DNA of 64,000 nucleotides from Larimichthys crocea (lineage: Eukaryota > Chordata > Actinopteri > Sciaenidae): assembly GCF_000972845.2 (NCBI RefSeq), contig NC_040028.1:14816871-14880870 (forward strand), in the 5' to 3' direction. Positions 1 to 13,697 of the stretch are shown piece after piece (position 1 is the first letter of the stretch; each line of letters begins with the position of its first letter). A model generated the notes under the pieces. It had not been told where the DNA came from. It was given only the letters and a program-made list of their open reading frames with translations, and did no database searches. A program made the translations under genes and the position numbers.

Positions 1-1421
1 ATTAGATTGTACTGTGTTTGAAGACCGTTTGTTGATAAAATACCAGATACTCTAGTACAAAACCACCTCAGATTATAGTCTCAAAACAGGCAACAGAGTT
101 TATAATCAAAGATTTTCTATAACAGAAGATAATGCGTCTCTGCCAATGATATAAAATGACATCCACTTCCTGTCCTTTAAGTGGGCGTGGTCCCCTCACC
201 CCTGATCTCCAAACCTTGTTTGAAACTGTTGAGAACATTGTGTGGATGGCTGAAAACAGAGACGGTTCAGAAAGTTATTTAAGTTTTAGTTCAGTTGTTA
301 CAGATCATCTTTGGTGAAACAGACCGAACGATTCAGCGCCAACGGAGAGAGGAGAGCTTGTGAGAGTGCGTTGGTGCTTGAGACAGATCTCAAACAAAGT
401 TAATCTTCATTTTAGTGTCAGAATGTTCAGAGGACGTGTGGCCTGTGTAGAATTATGGAGTCCAATACTTACTCCAATTGCTATGGGGCAAAAAGAAATC
501 ACTCATAATCTGAGTTTAGGTTAATTTCTCTCTAGTCTCAGGGATAGTGGGAATGGTTAAACACATGTGACACAGATAGGGAAAACAACTCTTCAGTATG
601 GTGTCCCGTTTTATCAGCACAAAACCAGTGTTATGTTATTATATTAAAATACATTTGATGCCCTACAGTTAACAGCATTAGTACAGTGCATGTGGAGGGG
701 ACTAACTACAGTGCTCATGCTCATGGTAATTAAGGAACAACATGTCATCCTGTCCAACAGTGTGGCTCATTTATGTGTTGTGGGACAACGATAAATATCT
801 TCAGCACAGAGTCAAAAAGATATATCAGAGGCAATACTTGTTAGCAGGATCAGTTAATTGTTGGTTTTGGTCTTTCCATTGGATTTGTACAATAATAATT
901 ATATAGAATATCAGCTGCTCTTAGCGGTAGGTAAGGTGGACACATAGGTATGAAAGAATTGTGTTTCTTGTGCACATGTTTTAATTTTTTTAAGCTGTGG
1001 AATCTGTTTTGCCTGCAGTATAGAATATATACAGCAAAAGTAAGACAAGTGTGGCAGTGAGATTCATGCTACTCTTAAAGCAGGAGCTCAGTTCTTGCGA
1101 CTAAAATTCATACACTGAAATCTTCTACGCTATCCAACATACCAATTCTTGTCAGTCAAAAAAAATATATATGTGTCGCTGTAGTAATTTGGCAGTATAG
1201 CACAGCAAATCTGAATTCAACCTGCTCAATAAATGTGTATGATAACCAGATGTTGGAGGTTCAGATGCTTCAGCTTTTTCCTTGGAGCAGGGCAGCAATC
1301 ATACATCATACAAGAACTGGCAGCTACATGTCAACAACATTGTCATATGTTTTCTCATACCAATAGCAAGAAGACTACAGATCTGAAGTGTGAATAATAG
1401 GTGAACGATGAGACCCCATAC
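1..1421. other. ola1 intron 3 (partial)
   Basis: This non-coding stretch lies between the third ola1 coding exon and the left window edge. No ORF with a recognisable domain and no further ola1 exon was seen. It is AT-rich, with short homopolymers. Bases 180-450 are less AT-rich than their surroundings and may be an old repeat, but I cannot assign it. Confidence 0.5.
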
Positions 1422-3510
1422 CTGGCAGGTTTGTGGAATTGGCAGAGGAAATCATAGCGTTCATCTGGAATGGGCACTCTGCTTTCATTTGGGTCAATGG
1501 TGCAGAAGGGGAAATTTTCAGCTGCAGCCTGACTCTTTGTCAGCACGTTGAAAAAGGTTGACTTCCTGAAAATAAAAACAGCAGTGAGGCCAATCCATCT
1601 AAAAGTGCCGGTGTGCAGACCCCGATGGTTCGATAATATGATCCTGAAACACTTCAATAAATTATGCAAGATTTGCTTTTTTTGTTTGTTTGTTTTGTTT
1701 CTTGCACAATAAAGAAAAAGGAAAAGGTTTTTCTAATAGATTGAATATTTGAGAACTTGAATCAAAAATGCTACGCCCAATTACAAGGTCAGATAATCCC
1801 ATAATGGATCAATTGTACATGGAATCGAGGGGCAAATTACATTTTCTGATAGATCTCAGTCGTTGAACAGGATCAGCCAAACGCCGCCCCATGTTGTGAT
1901 CAGTGAGAGATTTATTTTCTATGGCACAAGCAGCTCGAGTGTACTTCAAAATCTACAGACAATGGCAAGTGTCTAAGAGTAATAATGGCATGGCAGTTAA
2001 CTATAATCCAGGACTTTCCATCTTTATCCCCTCACTCGGTGCTTCACATTGAAATGATTGTTTGCTAAGTCCCTATAGGCAAGAAATTGCTCAAGATTGC
2101 TAAAGGGTGGACATTAATTCCTTATATAAAACTAGACTGTTTCTCTAACATACTCGAAGGGCATTCTTGGGTCACCTTGGGAGAAAAAACAGAAAAGACA
2201 ATCCAGTCACACTATAACCATCACCAGGTGTAAAAATCTTCTTAATAACATGAATAATTATAGCGAATCATTTACTAAAATGGAAAATCAAGCTTAATAT
2301 GCTGGTCAGTACTGGAGAATGTGGTGTGCAGGCAGACTTTAGTGTGTTTTTCCACTGGTGGGCAGTGGAAAATCCTCACAGGGAGGTAAGACATATAAGA
2401 CATATACAAAATTAGTATTGTGTAGTTCATAAAGACCCATCATGTGACTGAGGTTACATGCTCTCGTCATGTGATGACAAATGTGCAAACTCCAACTGCT
2501 GCTGACTTGGAAAGAGGAGCAGGTGAAATCTCCAAAAGGGGCAGGTGAGTGGATCTTGAGTTGAAATTAATTTGCCAATTCACCATTTTTTTTTTTTCCA
2601 GTTAAAAATCAAGGTGATCATCTTCAACTCAAAAGTTACAAACACGCTTTGATTTAATTTCAAGCTTCAACAAATTATATTAACACTTTGATCCCTGGAC
2701 TCTGTTAACATTAAAGCACACTTTGTAGCTAAAGATGTTTCTTACATCTCACTAATGTTTTTTTTTTTATTCTTGGCAAATATATAATTTAATATTAATA
2801 TATAAATGAAGGGTCCCTTTGGTTGCCGTATATATTTCGCTGTCATAGCCTGCTATTGTTTGAGTCATGCCTCCTGGAAGATCCCAGAGCGAATCTTGGC
2901 CAACAAACAAACAAACAAACAATGGCAATGAGTTTCTAAAATTTGTAATTACAGGGTTGATGGAATACTATAAAGTGGAACAATTAGTTACTCTTAATTA
3001 ATGTTGTTTTTTTTTCACCACACAACAATTCATTAACTCTGCAGTTATGGATGGTAGTCAATAATAAACAGTTGTGGCCTGAAATCAAAGTCTATCCAGC
3101 CTTCTAACAGAGAGTAGGGGGTAAAGAGAAGGATTTCATTTGGTAAATTAGGAAGCTGAATACGAAATTAAGGTAGAAGAGAAGCAAAATATGAGGAGGA
3201 AGAGAATGGTCCAGTCAATTAATTTCTTCATCTGGGGTCAGAGTGCAGGATCAGCTGCCTACAGTCAACTTCCATGACTCTTGTTATGGTTGATATTTGT
3301 ATTATTGCATATCAGACGGTTCTATATTCTTTGTTTTTCTGGTTGAATGGCTCGTTAATTTGAATCATCTTGGTTATCCTCATGCGAGCTGCCTAATTCA
3401 GTTTCATGATGACGCTGTTAGATAGATCTATCTGAATAAATGAAAGAAATGTAGGCTAGCTAATGAGCTAACATAAGAAAAAGAGTTTCATATGTCTGCG
3501 GAAAATACAG

Positions 3511-3574
<64 letters not shown>

Positions 3575-6500
3575 ATTGTCCCATATAGAAAAATGGGAAA
3601 ATACGAGCATATTAACTTATTAAGCATATTAAATTGGGCTTTTGGGACCTTTAAGTTAATAGAGATTCACAAGATTCAAGAAGTTAATTATCTAGAGATG
3701 AATTCTTCACTCTGGCTTGTTAATTTACGTCTGCTACATACACAGAGACATGACAGGGGAGTTTCATGAGGCAGACTGCGCTGATGCACTAGGCAAAATG
3801 CAGTTACCCATTAAATTCAGTCGAGGTGACCTGGAAGAGAGTTTTAAGAATGACTTGAGGCATCTAGGCCCTATATACTGTAAAGTATGTCCAATAAGGG
3901 GTTAAACATGGACAACACTAACTTATCCGTGCCTTTAAAGCAGAGAGAATGGCAGTAAATAGAACATGTGCTACAGTGTGAGTGTAGAAATAGCTGGAAG
4001 GTTGGCCGAAAACGCACTCATCAAGTTTCCCATGTGTGTGAAGAACGGTCAGTGACGCCCAACTAACAGCAGGCTGGCATCTGAACGCGGTTCATTCATG
4101 AAAAATCCATAGGAGGTTTGACAAGTTGTACTTTGACACAAATGTGGTATGGCAGGCCACAACCTCAATGAGTTCTACTTCTTACACCAGGAAGAAATTG
4201 TGGTTTTTGCTGGGGTAAGAAATGAAAACACTCCAGAGTTGGATCTTTGTGCAATAAGCTCCAAAATGTAGAAAAACAGCTAAGACCTACTAGATGTGTG
4301 AATCTATACAGAGTGCTTATTCTCCATTATCTATATCAAGTGTCTAAATATATAATTTAATAAGTCCTGTGGCTTCAACTTCACTGACATTCTGGATGGT
4401 AACTGGATAATGTCACCAACGTTATGGGCCTTTCGGTTTCCAGGTCTTGCCAAACTTTCTCGGCTACTTGAAAATAACAGTTCTCTTGGAAATGATTCAA
4501 ATGTTGTTTTTTTTGAAAACCTGTCAGCTGAGCAGAGGATAACCTGTTCAGATCACTGTGGCTCAAAGACGGGTGGCGAGGGTGGGGTGGGGGCTTCAGG
4601 AAAGTCATGTAGGTTCTGCCCTGTGATTATGCTCTGTCACGGATGTTGCTGAAGGTCTTGGTAAGATGCTGACAAGGTGGATTTGTCTGATCAGGTTTGA
4701 CACGCAGACAGTGTGTCAACCTCCTAGCACACGCTGTGGTCATGTAGTACACATTCCTGTCAAGTTGTCCACCTCACCAACAGAAATCTCTCGGGGACTC
4801 TTTGCTTCTCCATTTGTCATGAAACACCTTCGTGTTTCTGACAAATGTTCGTGTTAATGCACAATCACGTGTCCTGATGCTGATCAACAAGACTTCTACG
4901 TAGTCCCCCTTTTTCTGTATCTTTTAGTGGTTTATCCTGAGGGTAGCATCTCTAAAGTTTCCTCCTCATGCACATCCTAACCACTAACATCATACACACA
5001 CCCTCCTACTCTCCTCCTATAACAAACAGCGCCATTGTTGGAGAAGAGACAGGATCTGAGACATCCTGCAACTTCAAAAAAATGATTAAGAACAACTGAC
5101 TACACTTACAAGACTCGATCGGTTTAAGCCTGCATTCTTTTAGCTCATTGTGCTTTAGGAGTTTTAGGTTAGCCATAAAAAGGTTACGCCATAATTGCAA
5201 CAGACCAAAGCACTTCTTGCACATTAGAACTGTTCTTGTTTAAAACGACGAGATGACATCAAGAAAAAAAAGAATACATAATGACACAGCAGAGTACTTT
5301 TATGATGCTGGACCTTTTTTTTTCAGTGCCATTTAATTCTATATGTTTTTTTTTTCCTGTATCTTAAAAAAAATCATTAGTCTGAAAATGTAGAAAGCTT
5401 TTTTTGTCTCGTGAATGATCTCCTACATAATTATTTTCATTAAAAGACCATAGGCGCTGATTGTAAATCAGAGCTGTTTCAATCAACTATGGGCAAATAG
5501 CCACACTGACTTCAAAAAATATAAAGTGACACAGTGCAAAGTAGGAAGTTGAAGTGAATTTCATGCAGTTTCCTCAAAAATGTATTGTATCGTAGTCAAT
5601 GAGGCTCAGGCGGTGAATGTGTCTGTGTGTTCACTTTGTGCTGTGGGGCTGTTTTCTCACTTCAAAGACGTTGCAGGTTGATTTAATTGCTGTGACATTA
5701 ATGCGATCCGTGACTGTACGTCCCTGTTTATGACTGCACACCTGTCCGGGATGTATCCTGACCTTTGACCAGCGTGTTATGCCATGATGAGTGATAAGTG
5801 GGTATTTAAAAAAGGAAAAGAGAAATGAGGTTTGTTAATGATTTCATTCACGTGGCAGCTTAATTTGTGCCTGCTGTCATAGAGTTGTATTCAGATGTAG
5901 ATGGATCGTGACACATCCTCATCAATAAGATGTCACACAGAATTAAGGTATTTTCCCTCGTTGAAAACAAACCGCTGCAATCAGCAAATCCACGCCTATA
6001 AATTCAAGGATACAGAATATATGCTCTTTATATATGGTGTAAAAAGACCAGAACTTTATTTTACTTTTATTTTGATATGCGACAACTCTTTAAAGCCACA
6101 TTTACCCGAAATTATGACGTGTATCTGCTATAACACAATAAAAAATATGTAATGTTTGAAGCATTTTGTAAAGGTTATATAGAGAAAAAGAAAGAGCTCT
6201 TGTGGGATAGTGGCTTCAGACACTTAACACCCTGAGGAACAGGTTGTTAAGGACCACTCTGATATTTTCCACGAGCACTCATCTAAGGAGCAGCAGCTTT
6301 TTTTATGGCTTCCTGGCTAAAATGCAGCACATCATGCTCAATGTTATTGTGCTTCTTTCAATATAAAGTGTGGTGTGCACATGGTGTGAAAGCTACTTCC
6401 AAAACTTGAGTAACTTTGCCAAAAAAAAAATGTAATTACAGTTGTCTTTGTATCTAAACTCTACTCTTGGCTCTTGCATTCTACTGTACTCATCTTACAG

Positions 6501-6850
6501 TAGTGCCTTACATGCATTTATATTTATGGCATCATGGAAGGCAGACATGGCTCAGATGTGGACAGAGCACATGCTGGTGTGAATGGTGAGAAGGCAGCAC
6601 TATCTTTTTAAATAAAAACCTTGTACTTACCCAACATTGGGCAGACCAACAACTCCTATTTTCAATGAGGTGCCAAACCTTCCAATGAGCGGTGGTGGCT
6701 TTGATGCATCATCTCCCTTTCCCTGATAAAGACAACGTGCAAATGTCTGCAGTCAGTACAAGCCCGTGCCATTACATAATCTGCAATACATGCCAGTTTT
6801 TTTGAATGTGGAGCTATTCCCTCGTAAAAGTGCACCTTCTTTGGAGCCAT
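1422..6850 (-). CDS. ola1: Obg-like ATPase 1, N-terminal coding exons (partial)
   Basis: OLA1 is a cytosolic YchF-subfamily P-loop NTPase that prefers ATP and is linked to translation and stress responses (family knowledge). Three coding exons are seen on the minus strand: 6836-6850 (ATG, residues MAPKK), 6631-6722 and 1422-1565. All junctions are GT-AG, and phase carries through (15+92+144 = 251 nt, residues 1-83). The P-loop GLPNVGKST is at about residues 31-39, and its second glycine codon is split by intron 2. It is followed by the conserved stretches FFNVLTKSQ and [15 protein letters not shown]. The rest of the gene (about 396 aa in human) lies beyond the left edge: no further exon was found in 1-1421. 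Intron 1 is only 113 bp; intron 2 is about 5 kb. The gene is head-to-head with sp9, as in human. The identification is firm, and only the 5' non-coding exon is uncertain. Confidence 0.96.
1566..6630. other. ola1 intron 2
   Basis: This is a 5-kb intron splitting the P-loop codon of ola1. It holds an (AC)n microsatellite at 3514-3570, a short AAAC-type run at 2901-2922 and poly-A/T tracts. The small ORFs here (for example 3717-3905 and 4410-4652) have no recognisable domain and no splice context, so I treat them as chance ORFs. Confidence 0.6.
3514..3570. repeat. (AC)n microsatellite
   Basis: An uninterrupted AC dinucleotide run of about 28 units lies inside ola1 intron 2. It is likely to vary in length between individuals. 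Confidence 0.97.
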
Positions 6851-9800
6851 TTCCCACGATTAAGTTTTTGCTGACTTCCACAACAGCTCACGAACTCAGA
6901 GAAAAAGACACATTCATTCAGACAGAAAAAAAAAAACGTGCTAAGCTAAGTCCTCGTATGAAACCAGTCGACTGGCTCGCTCCTTGGCGCTCAAAATAGA
7001 ACATGTAGCCTCTGGAAATGAAAGTTGACACTGTGAGCTGGCAAGCTGACCTGTACTTCCAAATTTAGCTGTCGATACTATCAATGCAGGTTGATGAGCT
7101 GCTGTGAGATCAATCTTGCATACAACTGTTAGTTGAAAAAGTGTGTATTGAAAGCATAGTTAATCTTTACCAGAGGCTTGACTGTGTTGTCAGCGGCTGC
7201 CTGCTTTCTATTAACATTTGAATCATCTGTCTCGACAGTCGTCTAACTGAAGACATCCACGGGTTGCGTCCCTGTACTGACAGGTCCAAGCAATTTTGCC
7301 ATTTCTCCTTCCCTTTATATCTTATTGACTTCTACAGAAAATCCTTATTGTCGAGCAGTGCACTTAAATGTATATCAGTTCTATTTTCTTTGCTCTGCTC
7401 TGTATTTACCTGCCACCAAAGTAAACAGTGACCTGGCCAGCCTTAAAGTGCAAGTAATAAAAGAAACTAATGGGCAACAGAAGACGAGACACAGCCATTT
7501 AAAGCCACCCCCAAAAAAAAATACTGATTTTTTTATCATTCATTTGCATTTTTACAAGAGAACAAAATAAATGTTACAACTCAAAAATCTTGTGCCCACT
7601 TTTTCTTTTTAATGAGCTTCCCCTGATCTACCATGATACAAGTGTAATCATCAGACAACAATGTGCAGCTTCAGCACCATCAGAAACAAAGTGTAGCATC
7701 CTTGCACTCATAGTTTTCCTCCAACCCCCTTTTTGACACAAGCAGGTGTAGCCACATGAGCGCACGAAATTACAACAATTAGTTAAATGTCCTCAAATAA
7801 ACTTCCCTCAGCAGAAATACAAATTAAAGCACACAGGGGCACAACCAAAAAAAAACAAAAAAACATCGCCCAATCCAGCAGCCTGTCTGGTTTAACATGC
7901 AGAAAATGAGGCTCTAATAATCTGGATTTGAGGCAAGTGAGGCTGGCTTTGTAGAAAGAATTTAAATGAATAGGTCTGAATTAATCATTTATCTTTTGTT
8001 GATGGATGCACCCCCACTTAGACTCATCACAATAGACGCAGAGCGTTTTGTTCGACCAAATAAATCATTCCCATTGTTTAAGGTACATTGATCAATCTAA
8101 TGGCTTGTAATAGGCTCCTAATTGCCACAGAGAAGTGCACCCGAATGGAGTCCAGAATTACAGATTCAACTCAAAATTCCCCCTTGAATGACAAGGCAAG
8201 ATCATGTTCTCTCCTTTTGTCCCAAGTAAACACCATCTGAAAAATCACTTGTTTTATTATCACTGTGACAAATACATTTCCCTTCATATAAAATTAAATC
8301 AAAGTATAGAAAAGGGAAAGTATATTTACTGGTGCATAAAGACTCTTTGATTCTTATGTAGATTTCTTTGTTAGGGCATCATTATTCCAAATGTGAACGG
8401 CCACACAGCTCCTTATTAAGATATAACACAAATAATCATGTATACAAGAATATTTACATTTGAACAAGCTGTAATATAAATGTATTGTTGCTAAATCTGG
8501 TGGATTTTTATTTTATATTTTGGAAAAAATTGAAGCTGTAATTAAAATCTATCACATCTATTGTCTGATTTTTTCCTTTTATTGTGAAAGTATCATGAAA
8601 AAGGAAAAAATGTCCTTACACGTTCATTTAACGCTCATATTAATCTGACTTCTACGGCGACAATCAACTTTGTTTATGTAGAATAGAAATTTAATACTGT
8701 TTAACAGCACTCTGCCAAATTGTCATGATTGCAAAAAATGATTCCATTTTCTTGGCAGCGCTCAGTATTTGATGAGACTGATTTTTTTTTTTTATTCGCC
8801 TTTTCCAAAGGTGGGGTTTTAAAGCAGGGAAGGGAGGAAAAAAAAAGAGAGAGGAGTATTTGAACAAATTGCGCCTGTGTTGACTGGCAGCATTCACACT
8901 CTATAATGGAGCATTATTTGCCCATTTTGAATACTGTAATGCACATCTATCGGTCAAGCCTTTTCTGTGGAAAATTGCTTTAACTTTTAAAAAAAAGGGG
9001 GATGATGATTCACGTCAGAGCAATTTTACATTATGCCATTATGCCTGGGCTTTTTTTCTTCTTCTTTTAAACAAGATATGGACTATGTCGGCTTATTGCA
9101 TTGTGATATTAAAAATAATAAAGAGTTAAAGGAGGGGTGGGAAAAAAAATGTTGAAAATACGACATCCACTTAATTGTCCGCGATTGAATCAAATGAGTG
9201 ATTAAGCTGGTGTTACATTTTATTCCTCAGCTGCACAGACAGGCACCGTGCCTCCTGTTAAGTCGCTTTAATGTTGATGACTGGCGGCCTTACAGCAGGT
9301 ATCCCGCGGATGCTGAAACTTTTTTTTTTCCGCCTATAAAATACTTTTAATAAAAAAAAACACACACATCTACAACACGCGCTGATAAAGCAAGCTGTCA
9401 TTTTTAATTGACCCCTCACCTGAGCCCCCCCTCCCCCCTCCCTCAACAAGTAAGCAGGGGTGGAGGGGGAGGAGGGGGACGACACGGCCGCGCGCGGACA
9501 CGGGGAAAAAACACGCACGAGCGCAGACGCGCGTCAGATTTAGTCTGGAAGTAAACAAACTGTCTGTTACTTGATCAATTCCTGATCCTGATTTGTTTTT
9601 CTTCTTCTTCTTCATGAAGACCGTACTCATAAATGATCTAAGAAGCGGTTAGAGACCATGAGCTCTGTCAGCGCTGTCAGGCCTGTTCCTGGACTTCTTC
9701 ACTAAACTTAATCCATCTGTGATTTTTCCAAAATGAAAAAGAAAAGAAAAAGAAATGTAAGACAGAGCCCATGCAGTGTAGCACCAGTTGTTTCCAACCA

Positions 9801-10457
9801 CCCCCCCTCTCTCTCCGTGCATGAAGTGTGCCTAACGCACGGATAGCAGCGCGCACAACAACAGTTTGGATAAAGCCATCAGCGACGACTCACATTGTTC
9901 AGGATACTATGTGCTTAAATAGCCACTATTCCTCAATGACGTGTTGCGCATGATCTGGATATTGAAAAATCTCAACTACACACACAGTGTCACCCACAAT
10001 CCACAAACGCGTTAAAAATGACCGAAACGCTTACCTCTCGGAGAACTGACGTGTGAACTCAATTCTGCAATGAAATGAGACATTGAGCCTTCGTGTGAGA
10101 ATACATAAAAATAACTGTATGCATTAAAAAAAAAAAATAGCAAATCGTGTCTTGTATGACAGTCTGAGCAGAGGCTGCACAACAGATGATTGACGGCGGG
10201 GTTTTTGGTGTTTCTGTCTGCGGTCGGGTCTCTCATTGGCTGACTTCATCCCCAACCATGAATGCGGACATTAGATTGGCTGCGCGTCCTCGCCAGCTGT
10301 ACTTCAAAGAACACGCTCTCTACAACTAGGTAGTGTTGGGAGCTGCGAGCCAAGAAAGAAACCGTGTGACCCGAGTCAAACACGGGGAGCCCGATTCAAA
10401 TTGGAGCCGTACAGCATTGATATCGCGAACACTCTCATCACAGCACATACCCTGGAT
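6851..10457. other. ola1-sp9 intergenic region with shared promoter area
   Basis: This is 3.6 kb between two divergent genes. Bases 6900-9250 are AT-rich and gene-free, and 7900-9100 reads as low-repeat sequence that could hold conserved enhancers of sp9 (inference). From about 9420 the base composition changes: 9480-9540 and 9830-10470 are rich in CpG. That part carries inverted CCAAT boxes at 10235-10239 and 10275-10279 and a minus-strand splice donor consensus at 10035/10034. It most likely contains the promoters of both genes. No convincing ORF was seen. Confidence 0.55.
10235..10279 (+). promoter_or_regulatory. Paired inverted CCAAT boxes in the ola1-sp9 promoter area
   Basis: Two ATTGGCTG elements (ATTGG cores at 10235-10239 and 10275-10279), 40 bp apart, lie about 180-220 bp upstream of the sp9 ATG in CpG-rich sequence. 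NF-Y binds such boxes in many TATA-less and bidirectional promoters (established knowledge). Which gene they serve is inference. Confidence 0.5.
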
Positions 10458-12240
10458 ATGGCTACGTCTATACTTGGGGTGAGTCTGACTTTTGTATTTA
10501 TGCGTAAAAGTTGTGCGTAAAGTTATTGCAGCCTGCTTTCCTGCCCGCGTAAACACGTTCGCTTTCAAGTTTGGAGTCACTGTTTATTACAGTTTTATTT
10601 ACCGTTACTTCACTTGCTTCTGCAGTTATTTGTCAGCATAAATAAACAAAAGAAAGCATCTGGATCTAACTTTGCAGTGTGTTCCACACAGCAGCAGATC
10701 AGTCTGAGAAAGTTTGTAAAATGTTAATCGTTGTTGTACCTTGTGTTTCATTACTTGCTTGTTAAAACACGCTTCTCACATCTCTCCAAACACATTTATC
10801 AGCCCAAATTATAGCACAATTTTAATAATTACCACTGTTAGTACCTCCCAGTTATCCGAGAACAAAAAATCTTTCAGCAATATTTGTTGCCTGTTTTAAG
10901 TCCAACTTTTTTTTTTTTTTTTTTTGTCTGTGTGTTTTCAGGAAGAACCACGGTTTGGAACTACACCTCTAGCTATGCTGGCTGCAACTTGCAACAAAAT
11001 TGGTAACACCAGTCCTCTTACAACTTTACCTGACTCGAGCGCTTTCTCAAAAGGTGGATTTCATCCGTGGAAAAGATCCTCCTCCAGCTGTAACTTAGGG
11101 TCCAGTCTGCCCGGTTTCACAGTAGCAACAAGCCGCGCATCGACAGGACTAACACCGACCAGTGGCACGGGCAACAGCGCCTTTTGCTTAGCCTCCACCT
11201 CCCCGACCTCGTCTGCATTTTCCACAGAGTACAGCGGTCTGTTTTCCAACTCCGCCAGCGTCACATCCCAAGAGTCTGGACAGTCAGCTTTTATCTCCAA
11301 AGTCCACACATCAGCAGAGACTCTATACCCGCGTGTGGGGATGGCGCATCCGTACGAGTCTTGGTACAAGTCCGGTTTCCACTCGACCATCTCTGGCGAT
11401 GTTACCAACGGTGCGTCCTCGTGGTGGGATGTCCACACTAACCCCGGGTCGTGGCTCGATGTCCAGAATCCTGCAAGCACCCTCCAAACCTCACTGCACT
11501 CCGGGACGCCTCAAGCCATCCACTCCCAGCTGAGTGGCTACAACCCGGACTTCTCCTCGCTGACGCACTCGGCGTTTAGCTCCACTGGAATCAGCCCCTC
11601 CGCGTCTCATCTACTGTCCACCAGTCAGCACCTGTTAACACAGGACGGTTTCAAAACAGTCATCCCCACATACACAGACGCTTCTGCCGCCAACGCCATG
11701 ATTTCTGGGGGCAGTTCAGGAATAAGTAGCTCCTCGAGGTCGTCCAGGCGTTACTCCGGCAGAGCAACATGTGACTGTCCAAACTGCCAGGAGGCTGAGC
11801 GGCTTGGACCCGCCGGGGCCAGCCTGCGGAGAAAGGGACTCCACAGCTGCCACATTCCGGGCTGCGGTAAAGTGTATGGAAAGACATCTCACCTCAAAGC
11901 GCATTTGAGATGGCACACCGGCGAGCGGCCTTTTGTCTGCAACTGGCTTTTCTGTGGCAAAAGGTTCACTCGGTCCGATGAGCTCCAGAGACACCTCCGC
12001 ACCCACACCGGCGAGAAAAGGTTTGCTTGCCCGGTATGTAACAAGCGATTTATGAGGAGTGACCATTTGAGCAAGCACATCAAAACGCACACTGCCGGTG
12101 GAGGAGGCAAAAAGGGGAGCGACAGTGACACCGACACCAGTAACCTGGAGACACCGAGATCCGAGTCCCCAGAACTTATTTTGGAGGGGGTAAACCCAAG
12201 AATCGCTATTAAGGATCCGTCTCCTCAGGATGAGCCCTAA
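10458..12240 (+). CDS. sp9: Transcription factor Sp9
   Basis: Sp9 is a nuclear Sp/KLF transcription factor of limb/fin ectoderm and forebrain interneuron development (family knowledge). Exon 1 is 10458-10478 (MATSILG, then donor GTGAGT). Exon 2 is 10942-12240, giving 439 aa. The start is chosen because MATSILG followed by [13 protein letters not shown] matches Sp9. The Sp-family motif [10 protein letters not shown] is near the N-terminus. A serine/threonine-rich middle region follows, then the Buttonhead box CDCPNC at about residue 284. Three C2H2 fingers span about residues 308-391, with [16 protein letters not shown] and RSDHLSKH as the DNA-contacting helices. The protein is shorter than human SP9 (about 484 aa), mainly because it lacks alanine/glycine runs. 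Neighbours ola1 and cir1 match human order and argue against sp8. Confidence 0.97.
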
Positions 12241-13025
12241 TGAAGCTTCACCCCCTCCAAAAAAACATAAAATAAAATAAAGCTAAAAAAAAAATCAAAC
12301 CAGATTCAAAAACTGCACAGCGTTGAAAACGGGTCTCATTTGACAGACATTAAAAAAAAGGAGAAAATATTTCAAGAAGCGATTGCAAAAAGTCTAAATA
12401 TATATTCTCCACAGCAGGCGTAGCGAGTATTTCATTCGTAAAAAATCCATCTAAAGAAACACGCAGAGTGATTTACTGTAAAAGGCCTTTTGGGAATTTT
12501 TAGGGTCCACTTGAAAAATGAAATGGATTGTTTGCTTAAAAAAAAAAGGGGTGCCCGAAAACCTGTTGAACTTTGGTTGGACAATGTGAGTTACATCTTG
12601 TATATTGACGACTAAAAACTATGTGTTCTTTTCATGTAAATGTTTAGGCTATGATTGTTTTATTCGTGTTGGTATCCTGGAAATCAGGGAGTTTACTTTG
12701 GACGCACTTTGTGGATAATGTATGTACACACACAGCTTTTTTTCAGCTTTTGGTTTAAGCATTTTATTTCTTTGCTAAAAAAAAAAAATATCTATATATA
12801 AATGTTTACCTGTATAAAGTCACACGTATAAGACTTTCATTTTATCGTAATTAAAACATCTTTAAAAAAGGCTGTAATTGTGTGATGTAGATTTTATATT
12901 TGTTTATTTGTACTAAATCTGGAAAAAAATAGTTTGATTTAATTTAGGATTTTTATTTTAAAGCGTCAGGTTTTTTTCTTAAATCCACCTATAATACCTT
13001 GACTCTGACTCTGTTTCCCCTATGG

Positions 13026-13031
13026 AATAAA
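13026..13031 (+). terminator. sp9: Candidate poly(A) signal of sp9
   Basis: A canonical AATAAA lies about 790 bp past the sp9 stop codon. AATAAA also occurs about 30 bp after the stop, but that would leave almost no 3' UTR, so the distal site is preferred. Confidence 0.4.
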
Positions 13032-13674
13032 TCAATGCTTAATGCCCCGGAAAAAAACATTTCATGCCCAAATGAAAATCTTGTTAAATGGTATTAATTA
13101 TGACTTGGAGCACATCGCAGCCCCCATGTGTCTTGTATTTGCGATTAGGGATTCGTGTCTTATCAAATATCTAATTAATCTCCGAGACATCTTTTGTTCA
13201 GTTTTACTTTATCGGGGGGTTTCCAAAGGGGTTTGATGACAAAAGGTCCCTGAATATTTATTCTAATTGTCCAAATTAACTGCTTTCATTTGCATACCAA
13301 TCGATGAACCGAGAATAAGGATATGCCTTCCCTCTCTCTCTCTCTCTCGCTTTGCTTGAAACCACGTAGATATTATGGGAACAGTTTTTTAAACTTTAGG
13401 AAAAAAGAAAAAGAAAAGAAGGGGCAAAGAGTCACATGCAAATGTTGAATTTAAAATGCTCTTTGCCCGGTGCAGTCAAATGGTGTCTGCATGTTATTTG
13501 AATATCAGTGGGCCCCCTGTATTGAAAGGGTTCAAGGATGCTCTCTGACTTCTTTGTGCTTACCCAGTGCAGCGTCCGACTCTCAAAGAAAAAAAAAAAG
13601 AGCCGGGGAATAATTACAGCGTGAGTCCAGGACTGGGAATACGTCAGGGAAAAGCATCTTATCCAGACACCCTC

Positions 13675-13697
13675 TTTTTTTTTTTTTTTTTTTTTTT
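13675..13697. repeat. Poly-T tract
   Basis: A run of 23 consecutive T in the sp9-cir1 intergenic region. On the minus strand it is a poly-A tract. Confidence 0.9.

Noticed and set aside
11061..11480. 139-codon antisense ORF within sp9 exon 2
   Set aside because: Mirror of the GC-rich sp9 coding sequence; no domain, no splice or promoter context.
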